Below, one piece after another: positions 27,132 through 35,961 of a stretch of DNA of 64,000 nucleotides. Both the position numbers and the translations under genes were made by a program. Origin of the DNA: Palsa-883 sp963847615 (lineage in GTDB: Bacteria; Pseudomonadota; Alphaproteobacteria; Acetobacterales; Acetobacteraceae); assembly GCA_963847615.1 (NCBI GenBank), contig CAWKAN010000025.1, forward strand, positions 558,001 to 622,000. The letters are read 5' to 3'. Within the stretch, counting starts at the first letter, position 1. Every line of letters starts with the position of its first letter. The notes under the pieces are model-generated. The model was not told the DNA's origin. It did no database searches and saw only the letters and a program-made list of their open reading frames with translations.

Positions 27132-28175
27132 CAGGCGCCGCGCTCGATGACGATGTTGGCGAGATCGACCATGCGGCAGGCATAGCCGACCTCGTTGTCG
27201 TACCAGGCGTAGACCTTCAGCAGCGTGCCGTCGGTGACCAGCGTGCTCGGCGCATCGACGATCGAGCTGCGGCTGTCGTTGAGCGTAGTCGGCGGAGACC
27301 AGCGGCTTCGGCTCGAAGCCGAGGATGCCGGCGAGCGGGCCCGCGGCGGCGGCGCGGAACAGCGCGTTCACTTCCGCCGCGTCGGTCGGGCGGGCCAGCT
27401 CGAAGACGCAGTCGGTGAGCGAGGCGTTCAGCACCGGCGCGCGGACCGCGTGGCCGTCCAGCCGCCCGGCGAGCTCCGGATAGATCAGCGCGATGGCGGT
27501 GGCGCTGCCGGTGGTGGTCGGCTGCAGCGACAGCATCGCCGAGCGGGCGCGGCGCAGGTCCTTGTGCGGCGCGTCGATCACCACATTGGTGTTGGTCGGG
27601 TCGTGGATCGTGGTGATCTGGCCGTGCCGGATGCCGATCGTCTCGTGCACCACCTTCACCACCGGGGCCAGGCAGTTGGTGGTGCAGGACGCCGCGGTCA
27701 GCAGGCGGTGCCGCGCCGGGTCGTAGCTGGCGTCGTTCACCCCGACGACGACGTTGAGCGCCGCCTGGTCCTTGACCGGCGCGGCGACGATCACCCGGCG
27801 CACGCCGCGCGCGAAATACCCCGCCAGCTTGTCGGGGGTGAGGAACTTGCCGGTGCATTCCAGCACGATGTCGCAACCAAGCTCGCCCCAGGCGACCTCG
27901 CCCGGGCTGGCGGCGGCGCTGAAGCCGATGCGCCGATCGTCGATCCGGATGGCGCGGTCGTCCTCCACGTCGAAGGCGGTGCGCCAGCGGCCGTGCAGGC
28001 TGTCGAACTCCAGCAGGTGCGCGGTGGTGGCGGCGCCGCCCTTCACCTCGTTGACGTGGACGATGTCGAGGCGGTTGCCGGCGCGCGGGTCGTCTTCCGG
28101 GCGATGGATGGCGCCGCACGCGGCGCGCAGGGCCAGCCGGCCGATGCGCCCCATGCCGTTGATGCCGATCCGCAT
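27131..28175 (-). pseudogene. ArsJ-associated glyceraldehyde-3-phosphate dehydrogenase, one frameshift
   Basis: An arsenic-island GAPDH of about 348 residues. The NAD-binding start is MRIGINGMGRIGRLALRA, the catalytic cysteine is Cys164 in ASCTTNCLAP, and the frame then breaks at about 27281-27288 after KPLVSADY. One base out of place restores NDSRSSIVDAPSTLV and WYDNEVGYACRMVDLA to the stop at 27131. This enzyme type forms 1-arseno-3-phosphoglycerate from arsenate and glyceraldehyde-3-phosphate for export by ArsJ. It follows the arsR-arsC fusion by three bases and overlaps arsJ. Confidence 0.86.
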
Positions 28176-28178
28176 GGT

Positions 28179-29048
28179 TCAGCCGCCGCGGCTACGCGCC
28201 AGCGCGCCGACCGGCCCCTCGCCGATCTCGTCCAGCCGTGCCCGCAGCGCGATGCGGTCCAGCGTCGCGAACGGCAGGGAGACAAAAATCTCGATCCGGC
28301 GGCGCAGGCTGGCGTAGAGTTCGTTCAGCAGAATCGAGCGCTCGGCGGCGCTGCCGGCGAACTTGGCGGGATCGGGCAGCGGCCAGGCGCCGGTCACCGC
28401 CTTGTCGCCGAAATCCGGGCAGGCCTGGTCGTCCAGCGTGTCGCACAGCGCGATCACGAAATCCATGCGCGGCGCATCCGCCCCGGTGAAGGCTTCCCAC
28501 GACTTGCTGTGCAGCCCCGCCACGTCATGGCCGAGCGCCTGCAGCTTCGCGAGCACCTCCGGCATCGGCGCCGCCGCCGGGTCCGAGCCGGCGGAGTAGG
28601 CGCGAAAGCGGTCGGCGCCGACCCGCGCGAGGATCGCCTCGGCCATGATCGAGCGCGCCGAGTTCCGCGTGCACAGGAACAGCACGTTGAAGGCCGGGGT
28701 CATGGCGTTGGTTTCCTCGGGGAGCGGTGGCAACAGGCGCGCGATATCGCCGCACAGCTCCGGGCGGCCGGCGCAGCAGGACTCGGTCAGGAACCCGAGC
28801 AGCGCGCGCAGCGCGACGAAGCGGGCGGCATAGACCACCTGGCGGCCCTGCCGGGTGGTCTGTACCAGGCCGGCACGCTCCAGCGCGCTGAGGTGGAACG
28901 AGGTGGTCGAGGCGGGCAGGCCGAGCCGCTCGGCGATCGTCCCGGCCGGCAGCCCGTCCGGTCCGCGCTCGATCAGCAGCCGCAGCGCCGTCAGGCGGCT
29001 TTCCTGCGCCAGGGCGGCGAAGATCTCGACGGCGGAGTCAATTTCCAT
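28179..29048 (-). CDS. ArsR-ArsC fusion: arsenic repressor plus arsenate reductase
   Basis: A 289-residue two-domain protein. Residues 1-100 are an ArsR winged helix (LPASTTSFHLSALERAGLV recognition region) with a C-terminal cysteine group ESCCAGRPELC (Cys91, 92, 99), like the As(III) site of Acidithiobacillus-type ArsR. Residues 116-260 are a low-molecular-weight phosphatase type arsenate reductase with the nucleophile loop CTRNSARS (Cys126) and a WPLPDP acid loop. The fusion would couple sensing of arsenite to reduction of arsenate. It starts the arsRC-GAPDH-arsJ unit. The last 30 residues have no obvious match. Confidence 0.9.
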   Translation of the reverse strand: MEIDSAVEIFAALAQESRLTALRLLIERGPDGLPAGTIAERLGLPASTTSFHLSALERAGLVQTTRQGRQVVYAARFVALRALLGFLTESCCAGRPELCGDIARLLPPLPEETNAMTPAFNVLFLCTRNSARSIMAEAILARVGADRFRAYSAGSDPAAAPMPEVLAKLQALGHDVAGLHSKSWEAFTGADAPRMDFVIALCDTLDDQACPDFGDKAVTGAWPLPDPAKFAGSAAERSILLNELYASLRRRIEIFVSLPFATLDRIALRARLDEIGEGPVGALARSRGG

Positions 29049-29100
29049 GTTTCCAAGCTACTCGAAATATCTGCCCGTGTCAGGTGTCATTTTCATATCA

Positions 29101-29286
29101 GGCCAACGGCCGTCGTTGCTCGACCGCTCGGCGGGTGTCGGGCCGCCGGCATGAAGGTCTTGATTTGGCGTCCGGCCACCGCACCAATCCCCGGGGCTAA
29201 CCCCCCGACACCCCACGGGCAACCCGTGCGCGATCCCATCGGGCCGCAATGATGGAAGTGTCATCAGTGCGGCCCGATGGTGTCAT
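29101..29286. mobile_element. Family B repeat, copy 1, between arsM and the arsR-arsC fusion
   Basis: A non-coding stretch that aligns by eye with the element inserted at 59979-60121. Shared segments in the same order are CCAACGGCC, GCTCGGCGGGTGTCGGGCCG (GTTCGGCCCGTGTCGGGCCG in the other copy), TTGATTTGGCG, GCACCAATCCC, and a GGGCCGCAATGATGGAAG...TGCGGCCC hairpin. GTGTCAT occurs just outside each end (29084-29090 and 29280-29286), a possible target duplication. This copy is longer by about 40 bases in the middle. Confidence 0.6.
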
Positions 29287-29300
29287 GCGCGCCATCGGCA

Positions 29301-30140
29301 TCAGGCCGTCGTCGGCTTGTGCGCCTCGATCGTCGCCGAGCAGACGTAGTTCTCGATCCCCCGGCCCGCCGCCCAGGTTGCCACGTACTCCCGGCTCTCC
29401 GGCTTCACCGCGATGCTGATATCGACAAAGCCGGCAGCAGCGAGCCAGTCCTCGATCGCGGCGGGCGCGGCCGCGCCGGCCACGCAGCCGCACAACAGCG
29501 CCTTGTCGCTGGCCAGCTCGGGCGGCAGCGGGGCGATGTTGACGACGTCGGCGATGGCCAACCGGCCACCGGGCTTCAGCACCCGCAGCGCCTCGCGGAA
29601 CACCTGCGGCTTGTCGGGCACCAGGTTGATCACGCAGTTGGAGATGATGACGTCGGCGGTGTTGTCGGCGACCGGCAGGTGCTCGAGCTCGCCCAGCCGG
29701 AATTCGACGTTGCCGGCGCCGATGCGCGCGGCGTTGTCGCGCGCCTTCTTCAGCATCTCATGCGTCATGTCGACGCCGATCACCCGACCGGCCGGCCCGA
29801 CCTGGCGCGCGGCGAGCAGGCAGTCGAAGCCGGCGCCGCTGCCCAGGTCCACCAGCACCTCGCCCGGGCGCAGCGCGGCGATCGCCTGCGGGTTGCCGCA
29901 GCCGAGGCCGAGATTGGCGCCCTCCGGCACCGCGTCCAGCTCCGCCTCAGTGTAGCCCATGCGGCGGGCCTTGGCATCCACCTCGGGGGCATCCACCTCG
30001 GGGGCGTCCGCCGCGGCTGTGGTCGCCGCGGAGGCCGGGCCGCAGCAGGCGGTGGCGGGCGCGCAGCAGGAGGCGGAGGCAGCGGCGGCAATGCTGCCGT
30101 AGCGGGCGCGGACCAGGTCCTTGATGTCGTCGGTGTCCAT
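29301..30140 (-). CDS. arsM: ArsM: arsenite methyltransferase
   Basis: A 279-residue SAM methyltransferase. The start is ATG 30140, preceded by GGAGGACAAAG. The N-terminal part is Cys- and Ala-rich (SCCAPATACCGP). LGLGCGNPQAIAALRPGEVLVDLGSGAGFDCLLAARQVG carries the ArsM family cysteine and SAM motif I; the second conserved cysteine lies in ISNCVINLVPDK, and CGCVAGA follows. It methylates trivalent arsenic to volatile or less toxic forms. A DAPEV repeat occurs near residue 45. It is followed by a family B repeat rather than directly by the arsR-arsC fusion. Confidence 0.93.
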   Translation of the reverse strand: MDTDDIKDLVRARYGSIAAAASASCCAPATACCGPASAATTAAADAPEVDAPEVDAKARRMGYTEAELDAVPEGANLGLGCGNPQAIAALRPGEVLVDLGSGAGFDCLLAARQVGPAGRVIGVDMTHEMLKKARDNAARIGAGNVEFRLGELEHLPVADNTADVIISNCVINLVPDKPQVFREALRVLKPGGRLAIADVVNIAPLPPELASDKALLCGCVAGAAAPAAIEDWLAAAGFVDISIAVKPESREYVATWAAGRGIENYVCSATIEAHKPTTA

Positions 30141-30229
30141 CTTTGTCCTCCGTTGGGTGCAACCATGGGGGTGCAGTAAATGGGGCTTGCCGTGGCCGGG
30201 GAACGGCCCTGCGACGGCGGGGTGGGCGA

Positions 30230-30592
30230 TCAGGCCGCGGTCTCGCGCGGCAGGAAGGCGGCGGTGCGCGCCGGGTTGTGGGCAGGGCTGCACACTCCGG
30301 CCGCCGCGCCGCGGCCGCAGCAATTGTCGGTCAGGTACCGCACCAGCCCGTCCATCGCGGCGAAATCGGCGGCGTAAATGAGCTGGCGGTGCAACCGGCG
30401 CTGCGTCACCAGGCCGGCGCGGTGCAGGTGCTGGAGATGGAACGTCAGCGAGGACGGCGGGATGCCCAGACGCTCGGCGATTGCCCCGGCCGGCAGCCCG
30501 TCGGGACCGCACTCAACCAGCAGGCGGAACAGCGCCAGCCGCTTGTCGTGCGCCAGCGCGCTCAACGCGTTGACAGTCTGGAGTGCGTCCAT
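30230..30592 (-). CDS. arsR: ArsR family arsenic-responsive repressor
   Basis: A 120-residue winged-helix repressor starting at ATG 30592 (MDALQTVNALSALAHDKRLALFRLL). The recognition region is IPPSSLTFHLQHLHRAGLV. The C-terminal cysteines NCCGRGAAAGVC (Cys91, 92, 101) match the AfArsR-type arsenite site rather than the classical alpha3 CVC site. It is the first gene of the leftward ars unit, 89 bases before arsM, and probably represses it. It resembles the ArsR half of the fusion at 28179-29048 closely. Confidence 0.9.
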   Translation of the reverse strand: MDALQTVNALSALAHDKRLALFRLLVECGPDGLPAGAIAERLGIPPSSLTFHLQHLHRAGLVTQRRLHRQLIYAADFAAMDGLVRYLTDNCCGRGAAAGVCSPAHNPARTAAFLPRETAA

Positions 30593-30654
30593 TGGCGGGC
30601 CGATCCTTTGATGCAAGTCGAAATTACCCCGCGCCGCAGACACTGTCAACGACT

Positions 30655-30672
30655 ATTCGAGGAAAATCGAAT
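30655..30672. promoter_or_regulatory. Candidate ArsR operator upstream of arsR
   Basis: An interrupted palindrome ATTCGA-N6-TCGAAT, 63 bases before the arsR start, with another TCGAAAT half site at 30618-30624. ArsR proteins bind such short inverted repeats near their own promoter. A related TTTCGAG occurs upstream of the arsR-arsC fusion at about 29062-29070. The palindrome is seen; the binding role is inferred. Confidence 0.45.
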
Positions 30673-32885
30673 TAACGGCCCGATGCAGCTACGGCAAGGG
30701 CGGCGGGCGATCCGCCCCCCGGCATCGCCAGCACCCGCTCCCGCGGAAAGACGATGTGCACGGTCGTGCCTTGCCCCGGCGTGCTGTCGATCGTCAGCGC
30801 GCCGCCGTGCAACCGCATCAGCCGTCGGCTGATCGCCAGGCCGAGGCCGGTGCCGCCGAAGCGGCGGCCGATCGAGGGGTCGGCCTGCTGGAACGGCTCG
30901 AACAGGCGGTGCAGCTCCGCTTCGTCCATGCCGATCCCGGTGTCGGTGACCACCATCGCCACGCCGCCGTCCGGGACCGCCACGATATGCGCCGTCACGC
31001 TGCCGCCGGCCGGGGTGAACTTCACGGCATTGGCCAGCACGTTCAGCACCACCTGGCGGACCGCGCGCTCGTCGGCGCACACCGTCGCGACACCCGGTTC
31101 GGCGGCGCAGATCAGCCGCACCTCGCCCGCCTCGGCGCGCGGCTGCAAGGTCCGGCAGCAGGAAGCCAGCTTGTGGCCGAGATCGACCGGCTGATCGCTC
31201 AGCTCGTAGCGGCCGGCCTCGATCTTCGACATGTCCAGCACGTCGTTGATCAGGGCGAGCAGATGCTGGCCGCCGGCGTGGATTTCCCTGGCGTAGTCAG
31301 CGTGGCGCGCGCCGGCGTCGTTGCCCGGTTGGTCGCGGATCAGCTCGGAGAAGCCAAGGATCGCATTCAGCGGCGTGCGCAGCTCGTGCGTCATGGTGGT
31401 AAGGAATTCCGACTTCGCGCGATTCGCCGCCTCGGCCTGTTCCTTGGCCTGACGCAGCTCGGCCTCGGCCTGCACCGCGGCGGTGATGTCGCGCCCGGTA
31501 CCGCGATACCCGGCGAATCGGCCCGCATCGTCGTGGAACGGGTTGCCGCTGATGCTGACGTGGCGCTGCCGCCCGTCATTGCCGGCGTGCCGGTAGCGGA
31601 AATCGCGGAACTTGCGCCCGGCCTCGCAGTCCGCCCGATGCACGGCCCATCCCGGCTCGGCCAGGTCGGCGCCCGCCCGTTCCCAGCGGGTCTGGCCGAT
31701 ATAGGACCCGTCCGCGGGGCGCAGGATCGGCGAGTCGGTCGAGATCCAGGTGAAGCGCAGCGCGGCGTCCTGTTCCCAGAACCAGTCGGAGCCGGTTTCG
31801 GCGAAATCGCGAATCCGCCGTTCGCTGGTGCGCAGCGCCTCGGTCGCGCGCTGCAGGCGCCGGAATTGACCGACGATCACCGCGAACAGCGACGCGATGC
31901 CGACCACGCTGACCAGCGCGGCCACTGCAAGAATGACGGTGTGACGTCGCCAGCCCGCGAATGCCGTGGCCTCGACGATCGTGACATCGACCACCAGACC
32001 ATAATCGTTCACCGGGCTCACCGCGACGATGACTGGCACGTTTTCAAAATATCCCGGCGAGCGGTAGGTACCGCCCCCGGCCGCCAGCGTGGCATGCCAG
32101 GGCGACCCGGGCGGCAGGCGCCGACCCACCGTCGCGGCACCGTCGGGATAGCGCGCCAGGACCAGACCATCCTGGCGCAGCAGCGTGATCGCCTCGCCGG
32201 TCTGCGCCAGGATCGCCTGGTACTGTCCGGTCAGGTAGGCGACATCCAGCGCGCCGATGACCAGCCCGAGGAACGCGCCGTGCGGCCCGTCGATCCGGCG
32301 GACCAGCAGCAGCGTCGGCACGCCGGTGATGCGGCCGTGCCGCACCGCGGCCAGGTAGGGCGCGGCGTCGTCGTGCGTCGAGAGATAGCGGAAATAGTCC
32401 CGATCATGCACGTCGAGGCCGGGCAGCGACGACGCGCTGGATCGGTTCACCAGCCGCCCGGTCGCATCGATCAGGGCGATCGAGCTGGCCTGCTGCAGTT
32501 CGCGCAGGCGCGCGTGCAGGATATCGGTGATCGCCGCACCGGCGAGGTCGTGGCGCAACTGCGCCGCTGAGGCGACGCCCAGATCGGCGACGCCCGACTG
32601 CACATCGCGCAGAACCAGATCCACCACCCGGATGTAGCGCGAGGTGTCTTCCGCCAGGACCCGCGACAGCTGCGCCAGGCCGCGGCGCTGGTCCTCGAGT
32701 ACCGTGCGATACTGCACCTGGGCATCGAGGCCGGCCGCGCCGAGCGCGAAAACGACCAGTGCGGCGCAGGTCAGCCAAAGGCCGGCGGCGGAACGCAGGC
32801 CCCCGCTCCGCGCTGTCGGTGCGATGTCGCCATCAGCCAGCGGCGGATCCTCCCTGCGCGCCGCCCGCAACCACCGGCGGCGCAT
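30672..32885 (-). CDS. Membrane hybrid-type sensor: dCache-PAS histidine kinase
   Basis: About 737 residues from ATG 32885. A transmembrane helix near residues 35-55 is followed by a periplasmic double-Cache-like sensing domain (LDVHDRDYFRYLSTHDDAAPYLA is typical), a second helix near 330-350, and a PAS/PAC domain (DFAETGSDWFWEQD ... YRGTGRDIT). The HisKA box is THELRTPLN with the phosphoacceptor near His500, and the HATPase has N, G1 (DTGIGM) and G2 (GGTGLGL) boxes. No receiver domain is present and no response regulator is adjacent, so its target is unknown. The start is uncertain because no good ribosome site is visible. Its stop overlaps the candidate ars operator. Confidence 0.86.
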   Translation of the reverse strand: MRRRWLRAARREDPPLADGDIAPTARSGGLRSAAGLWLTCAALVVFALGAAGLDAQVQYRTVLEDQRRGLAQLSRVLAEDTSRYIRVVDLVLRDVQSGVADLGVASAAQLRHDLAGAAITDILHARLRELQQASSIALIDATGRLVNRSSASSLPGLDVHDRDYFRYLSTHDDAAPYLAAVRHGRITGVPTLLLVRRIDGPHGAFLGLVIGALDVAYLTGQYQAILAQTGEAITLLRQDGLVLARYPDGAATVGRRLPPGSPWHATLAAGGGTYRSPGYFENVPVIVAVSPVNDYGLVVDVTIVEATAFAGWRRHTVILAVAALVSVVGIASLFAVIVGQFRRLQRATEALRTSERRIRDFAETGSDWFWEQDAALRFTWISTDSPILRPADGSYIGQTRWERAGADLAEPGWAVHRADCEAGRKFRDFRYRHAGNDGRQRHVSISGNPFHDDAGRFAGYRGTGRDITAAVQAEAELRQAKEQAEAANRAKSEFLTTMTHELRTPLNAILGFSELIRDQPGNDAGARHADYAREIHAGGQHLLALINDVLDMSKIEAGRYELSDQPVDLGHKLASCCRTLQPRAEAGEVRLICAAEPGVATVCADERAVRQVVLNVLANAVKFTPAGGSVTAHIVAVPDGGVAMVVTDTGIGMDEAELHRLFEPFQQADPSIGRRFGGTGLGLAISRRLMRLHGGALTIDSTPGQGTTVHIVFPRERVLAMPGGGSPAALAVAASGR

Positions 32886-33012
32886 CGCGGCATGCCACGC
32901 CGCGGCACAAATCGGCACGCCCCTCGGGACGGGTTGGCGCTGGCGCGGCTTTCGCGTCGCGTCGCACCGCTGTGCGATAGACGAACCGTCCCGAAGTGCC
33001 GTAAGGCATGGC

Positions 33013-33783
33013 ATGATCGCGGTTACCGATTTCTTACGCGCCACGCGGCTGCGCCAGCCGCATGGGTTTTTCACCCGCCGCGGCGGCGTCTCCAGCGGGC
33101 CGTTCGCCACCCTCAATTGCAGCCTGTCGGGCCAGGACCAGCGCGCCAACGTGCTGGAGAATCGCGCCCGCGCCGCGCGGGCGATCGGTGCCGATCCGGC
33201 TGGCCTGGTCGGCGTCCACCAGGTGCACGGCACCGACGTGACCCAGGTGACCGAGCCGTGGACCCCGGGCAACGGCCCACGCGCCGATGCCATGGTCACC
33301 GACCGGCCCGGCATCGCGCTCGGCATCGTGACCGGCGACTGCGCCCCGGTGCTGTTCACCGATGCCGACGCCGGAATTATCGGCGCGGCGCATGCCGGCT
33401 GGCGCGGCGCCGTCGCCGGGGTGCTGGAGGCGACGCTCGCCGCCATGCAGGCGCGCGGCGCGGCGCCGGCGCGGGTCACCGCAGCCATCGGTCCCTGCAT
33501 CGCCCAGGCGTCCTATGAGGTCGGCGCCGACCTGCGCGACGCGGTGCTCGACCGCGATCCCGCCGATGCCCGGTTTTTCGCGCCCGGCGGCCGCGCGCTG
33601 CATTGGCAGTTCGACCTGCCGGGCTACTGCGCCGCGCGGCTTGCCGCCGCCGGGGTGGGGGCGGTCGAGGTCCTCGCGGTCGACACGCTGAGCGACGCGG
33701 CGCGCTTTTTCAGCCACCGCCGGCGCACGCTGGTCGGCGGAGGGTTGATCGGGCACCAGATTTCCGTCATCGCCCTGGCATGA
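33013..33783 (+). CDS. pgeF: Peptidoglycan editing factor PgeF (YfiH/COG1496)
   Basis: A 256-residue protein with the family signature: HGFFTRRGGVSSGPF, a VHQVHGTDV block with metal-binding His, TGDCAPVLFTD with the conserved Cys, and AAHAGWRGAVAGV. Members are reported as copper-dependent purine nucleoside phosphorylases/oxidases, and in E. coli remove misincorporated L-Ser from peptidoglycan precursors. It overlaps the following lipoprotein gene by four bases. The pgeF, lipoprotein, prs order is common in Acetobacteraceae as I recall. Confidence 0.9.
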   Translation: MIAVTDFLRATRLRQPHGFFTRRGGVSSGPFATLNCSLSGQDQRANVLENRARAARAIGADPAGLVGVHQVHGTDVTQVTEPWTPGNGPRADAMVTDRPGIALGIVTGDCAPVLFTDADAGIIGAAHAGWRGAVAGVLEATLAAMQARGAAPARVTAAIGPCIAQASYEVGADLRDAVLDRDPADARFFAPGGRALHWQFDLPGYCAARLAAAGVGAVEVLAVDTLSDAARFFSHRRRTLVGGGLIGHQISVIALA

Positions 33784-34745
33784 GGGTGCGGCGTCTTCTC
33801 CGGCTTGTGGCCGCGGTGCTTTTGCCGACGCTACTGCTGGCGGCCTGCGGCGACCTGCCGCAGCCATTCCTGGGCAATCCCGGCGCCCGGGGGCGGATCC
33901 TGGCGCAACCGCCGACCCCACGGCTCGCGGTCCCGGTTCCGGGTCAGGCGCTGCTGTCCGACCAGGGCGCCGACGCCTTCGCGACCGCGCTGGCCGCCGC
34001 GCTGCAGAACCAGGAGGTGCCGGCGGTCGCCGGACCGGCCCAGCCGGGCGATTGGCGCCTGGCGGTCACCGCGGGACTGCATGGCGGGACGGTGGTGCCG
34101 GTCTACGCGGTGATCGATCCCAAGGGGCGGGACCAGGGCAAGGCCGAGGGCAAGCCGGTGGCCAGCCCCGAGTGGGTCGCCGCGACGCCGGCCACCCTGG
34201 CCCGCGCGGCGACCGAGGCCGCCCCCGGCATCGCCGACCTGCTGAGCGGGATCCAGGCGGCGCTGCAGCAGGCCGACCCGAACAGCCTGTACAATCGGCC
34301 GGCCCGGGTGCAGGTGCTGCCGGTCACCGGCGCGCCCGGCGACGGCAACCTGGCCTTGACCCGGCAGATGCGAACGATCCTCGCCCGGCTTGGCCCGGTC
34401 GTGCAGCAGACCGCCGCGGGGGCCGACTTCATCGTCCGCGGCCGGGTGAAGATGGTGCCGATCGCCGGCAAGCAGCAGCGGGTGGAGATCCAATGGAGCG
34501 TCGTCAATCCGCAGGGCAACGAGCGTGGCCGCGTGGTGCAGCTCAATGACGTGCCCGCCGGCTCGCTGAACGGCTATTGGGGGGATGTCGCCACCACGGT
34601 GGCGCAGGAGGCCGCCGGCGGGGTGCGCGACGTGATCCTGCGCCAGAGCGGCCGGGCGCCGGGCGACCAGCCGAGGGCGGTCAAGCCGGGGACGCAGGCG
34701 GCGACCCGCGGCGCTTCGCCCCCAGCCAAGCCGGTATCCAATTGA
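33780..34745 (+). CDS. Predicted lipoprotein, function unknown
   Basis: A 321-residue protein with a lipoprotein signal: basic start MRVRRLLR, a hydrophobic core, and the lipobox LLAAC with Cys23. The mature part has two similar alpha/beta halves (TALAAALQNQEVPAVAG... and TRQMRTILARLGPVVQQTAAGADFIVRGRVK), reminiscent of outer-membrane assembly lipoproteins, but I do not recognise a named family. The tail is Pro/Ala rich. ATG 33780 overlaps the pgeF stop, so the two are co-translated. Probably anchored in the outer membrane. Confidence 0.8.
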   Translation: MRVRRLLRLVAAVLLPTLLLAACGDLPQPFLGNPGARGRILAQPPTPRLAVPVPGQALLSDQGADAFATALAAALQNQEVPAVAGPAQPGDWRLAVTAGLHGGTVVPVYAVIDPKGRDQGKAEGKPVASPEWVAATPATLARAATEAAPGIADLLSGIQAALQQADPNSLYNRPARVQVLPVTGAPGDGNLALTRQMRTILARLGPVVQQTAAGADFIVRGRVKMVPIAGKQQRVEIQWSVVNPQGNERGRVVQLNDVPAGSLNGYWGDVATTVAQEAAGGVRDVILRQSGRAPGDQPRAVKPGTQAATRGASPPAKPVSN

Positions 34746-34869
34746 CCGGGGCTCGCCCTGGAATCAGCGTAGCCGCCCGCCGCGGCAAACCAGCCGGGCG
34801 CCGCAAACCGCGCTGGTCACGCTTCTGCCATGTTGCTAGAAGGCGGCGCACCGCTAGGGGCCGGACCGC

Positions 34870-35802
34870 ATGAAGATCGTCGCCTGCAACAGCAACCGGC
34901 CGCTGGCCGAGGCAATGGCGGCGACGCTCAATCTGCCCCTCACCCGCGCCGCCGTCCGCCGCTTCGCGGACATGGAGGTGTTCGTCGAGATCCACGAGAA
35001 CGTCCGCGGCGAAGACGTGTTCGTGGTGCAATCGACCTCCTACCCGGCGAACGACAACCTGATGGAACTGCTGATCACGCTGGACGCGCTGCGCCGCAGC
35101 TCGGCGCGGCGGGTAACCGCGGTGATCCCGTATTTCGGCTACGCGCGGCAGGACCGCAAGACCGCCCCGCGCACGCCGATCTCGGCCAAGCTGGTGGCCA
35201 ACCTGATCACCGAGGCCGGGGCCAACCGCGTGCTGACCATGGACCTGCACGCGGCACAGATCCAAGGCTTCTTCGACATCCCGGTGGACAATCTCTACGC
35301 CGAGCCGCTGTTCACCCGCGACATCCGCGAGCGCTTTGACGGCCGCGACATCGTCATCGTCTCGCCCGATGTCGGCGGCGTGCTGCGCGCCCGGGCCATC
35401 GCCACGCGGCTGAACCGCGATCTGGCCATCATCGACAAGCGCCGCGAGCGGGCCGGGCACTCCGAGGTGATGAACGTGATCGGCGACGTGCACGGCCGCG
35501 ACTGCATCCTGGTCGACGACCTGGTGGATTCCGGCGGCACGCTGTGCAACGCGGCCGAGGCGCTGCTGGGCGCCGGCGCGCGCTCGGCGAGCGTCTACAC
35601 CACGCACGGGGTGCTGTCGGGCGGCGCGGTGGCGCGCATCGCGGCCTCGCCGATCGAGACGATGACGATCACCGATTCGATCCCGGCGACCGAGGCGGTG
35701 CGGCTGGCGCACAACATCCGCCAGATCACCGTGGCACCGCTGATGGCCGACGCGATGCGCCGGATCAGCGAGGAAAGTTCGGTGAGTTCGCTGTTTGATT
35801 GA
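34870..35802 (+). CDS. prs: Ribose-phosphate pyrophosphokinase (PRPP synthetase)
   Basis: A 310-residue enzyme, the usual length. Visible motifs are the ATP-binding YFGYARQDRK, the catalytic flexible-loop segment containing DKRR (IDKRRERAG), and the PRPP-binding loop CILVDDLVDSGGTL. It makes 5-phosphoribosyl-1-pyrophosphate from ribose-5-phosphate and ATP for purine, pyrimidine, His and Trp synthesis. ATG 34870 stands 124 bases after the lipoprotein gene. Confidence 0.97.
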   Translation: MKIVACNSNRPLAEAMAATLNLPLTRAAVRRFADMEVFVEIHENVRGEDVFVVQSTSYPANDNLMELLITLDALRRSSARRVTAVIPYFGYARQDRKTAPRTPISAKLVANLITEAGANRVLTMDLHAAQIQGFFDIPVDNLYAEPLFTRDIRERFDGRDIVIVSPDVGGVLRARAIATRLNRDLAIIDKRRERAGHSEVMNVIGDVHGRDCILVDDLVDSGGTLCNAAEALLGAGARSASVYTTHGVLSGGAVARIAASPIETMTITDSIPATEAVRLAHNIRQITVAPLMADAMRRISEESSVSSLFD

Positions 35803-35961
35803 GGGGGTGGGTCGGGGGGCAGGGCGCCGCCTCAGGCACTCGTTCCGTGCCTACCCCGTTGTCACCCACAGCAGCCATATCTAGGGGCGCCGTAGATGAC
35901 CGGTGCAGTCCCTGGACGCTCCCCTTGACGCTGCGGCGTGGGTGTGGGCGAAGTCTGGGGT

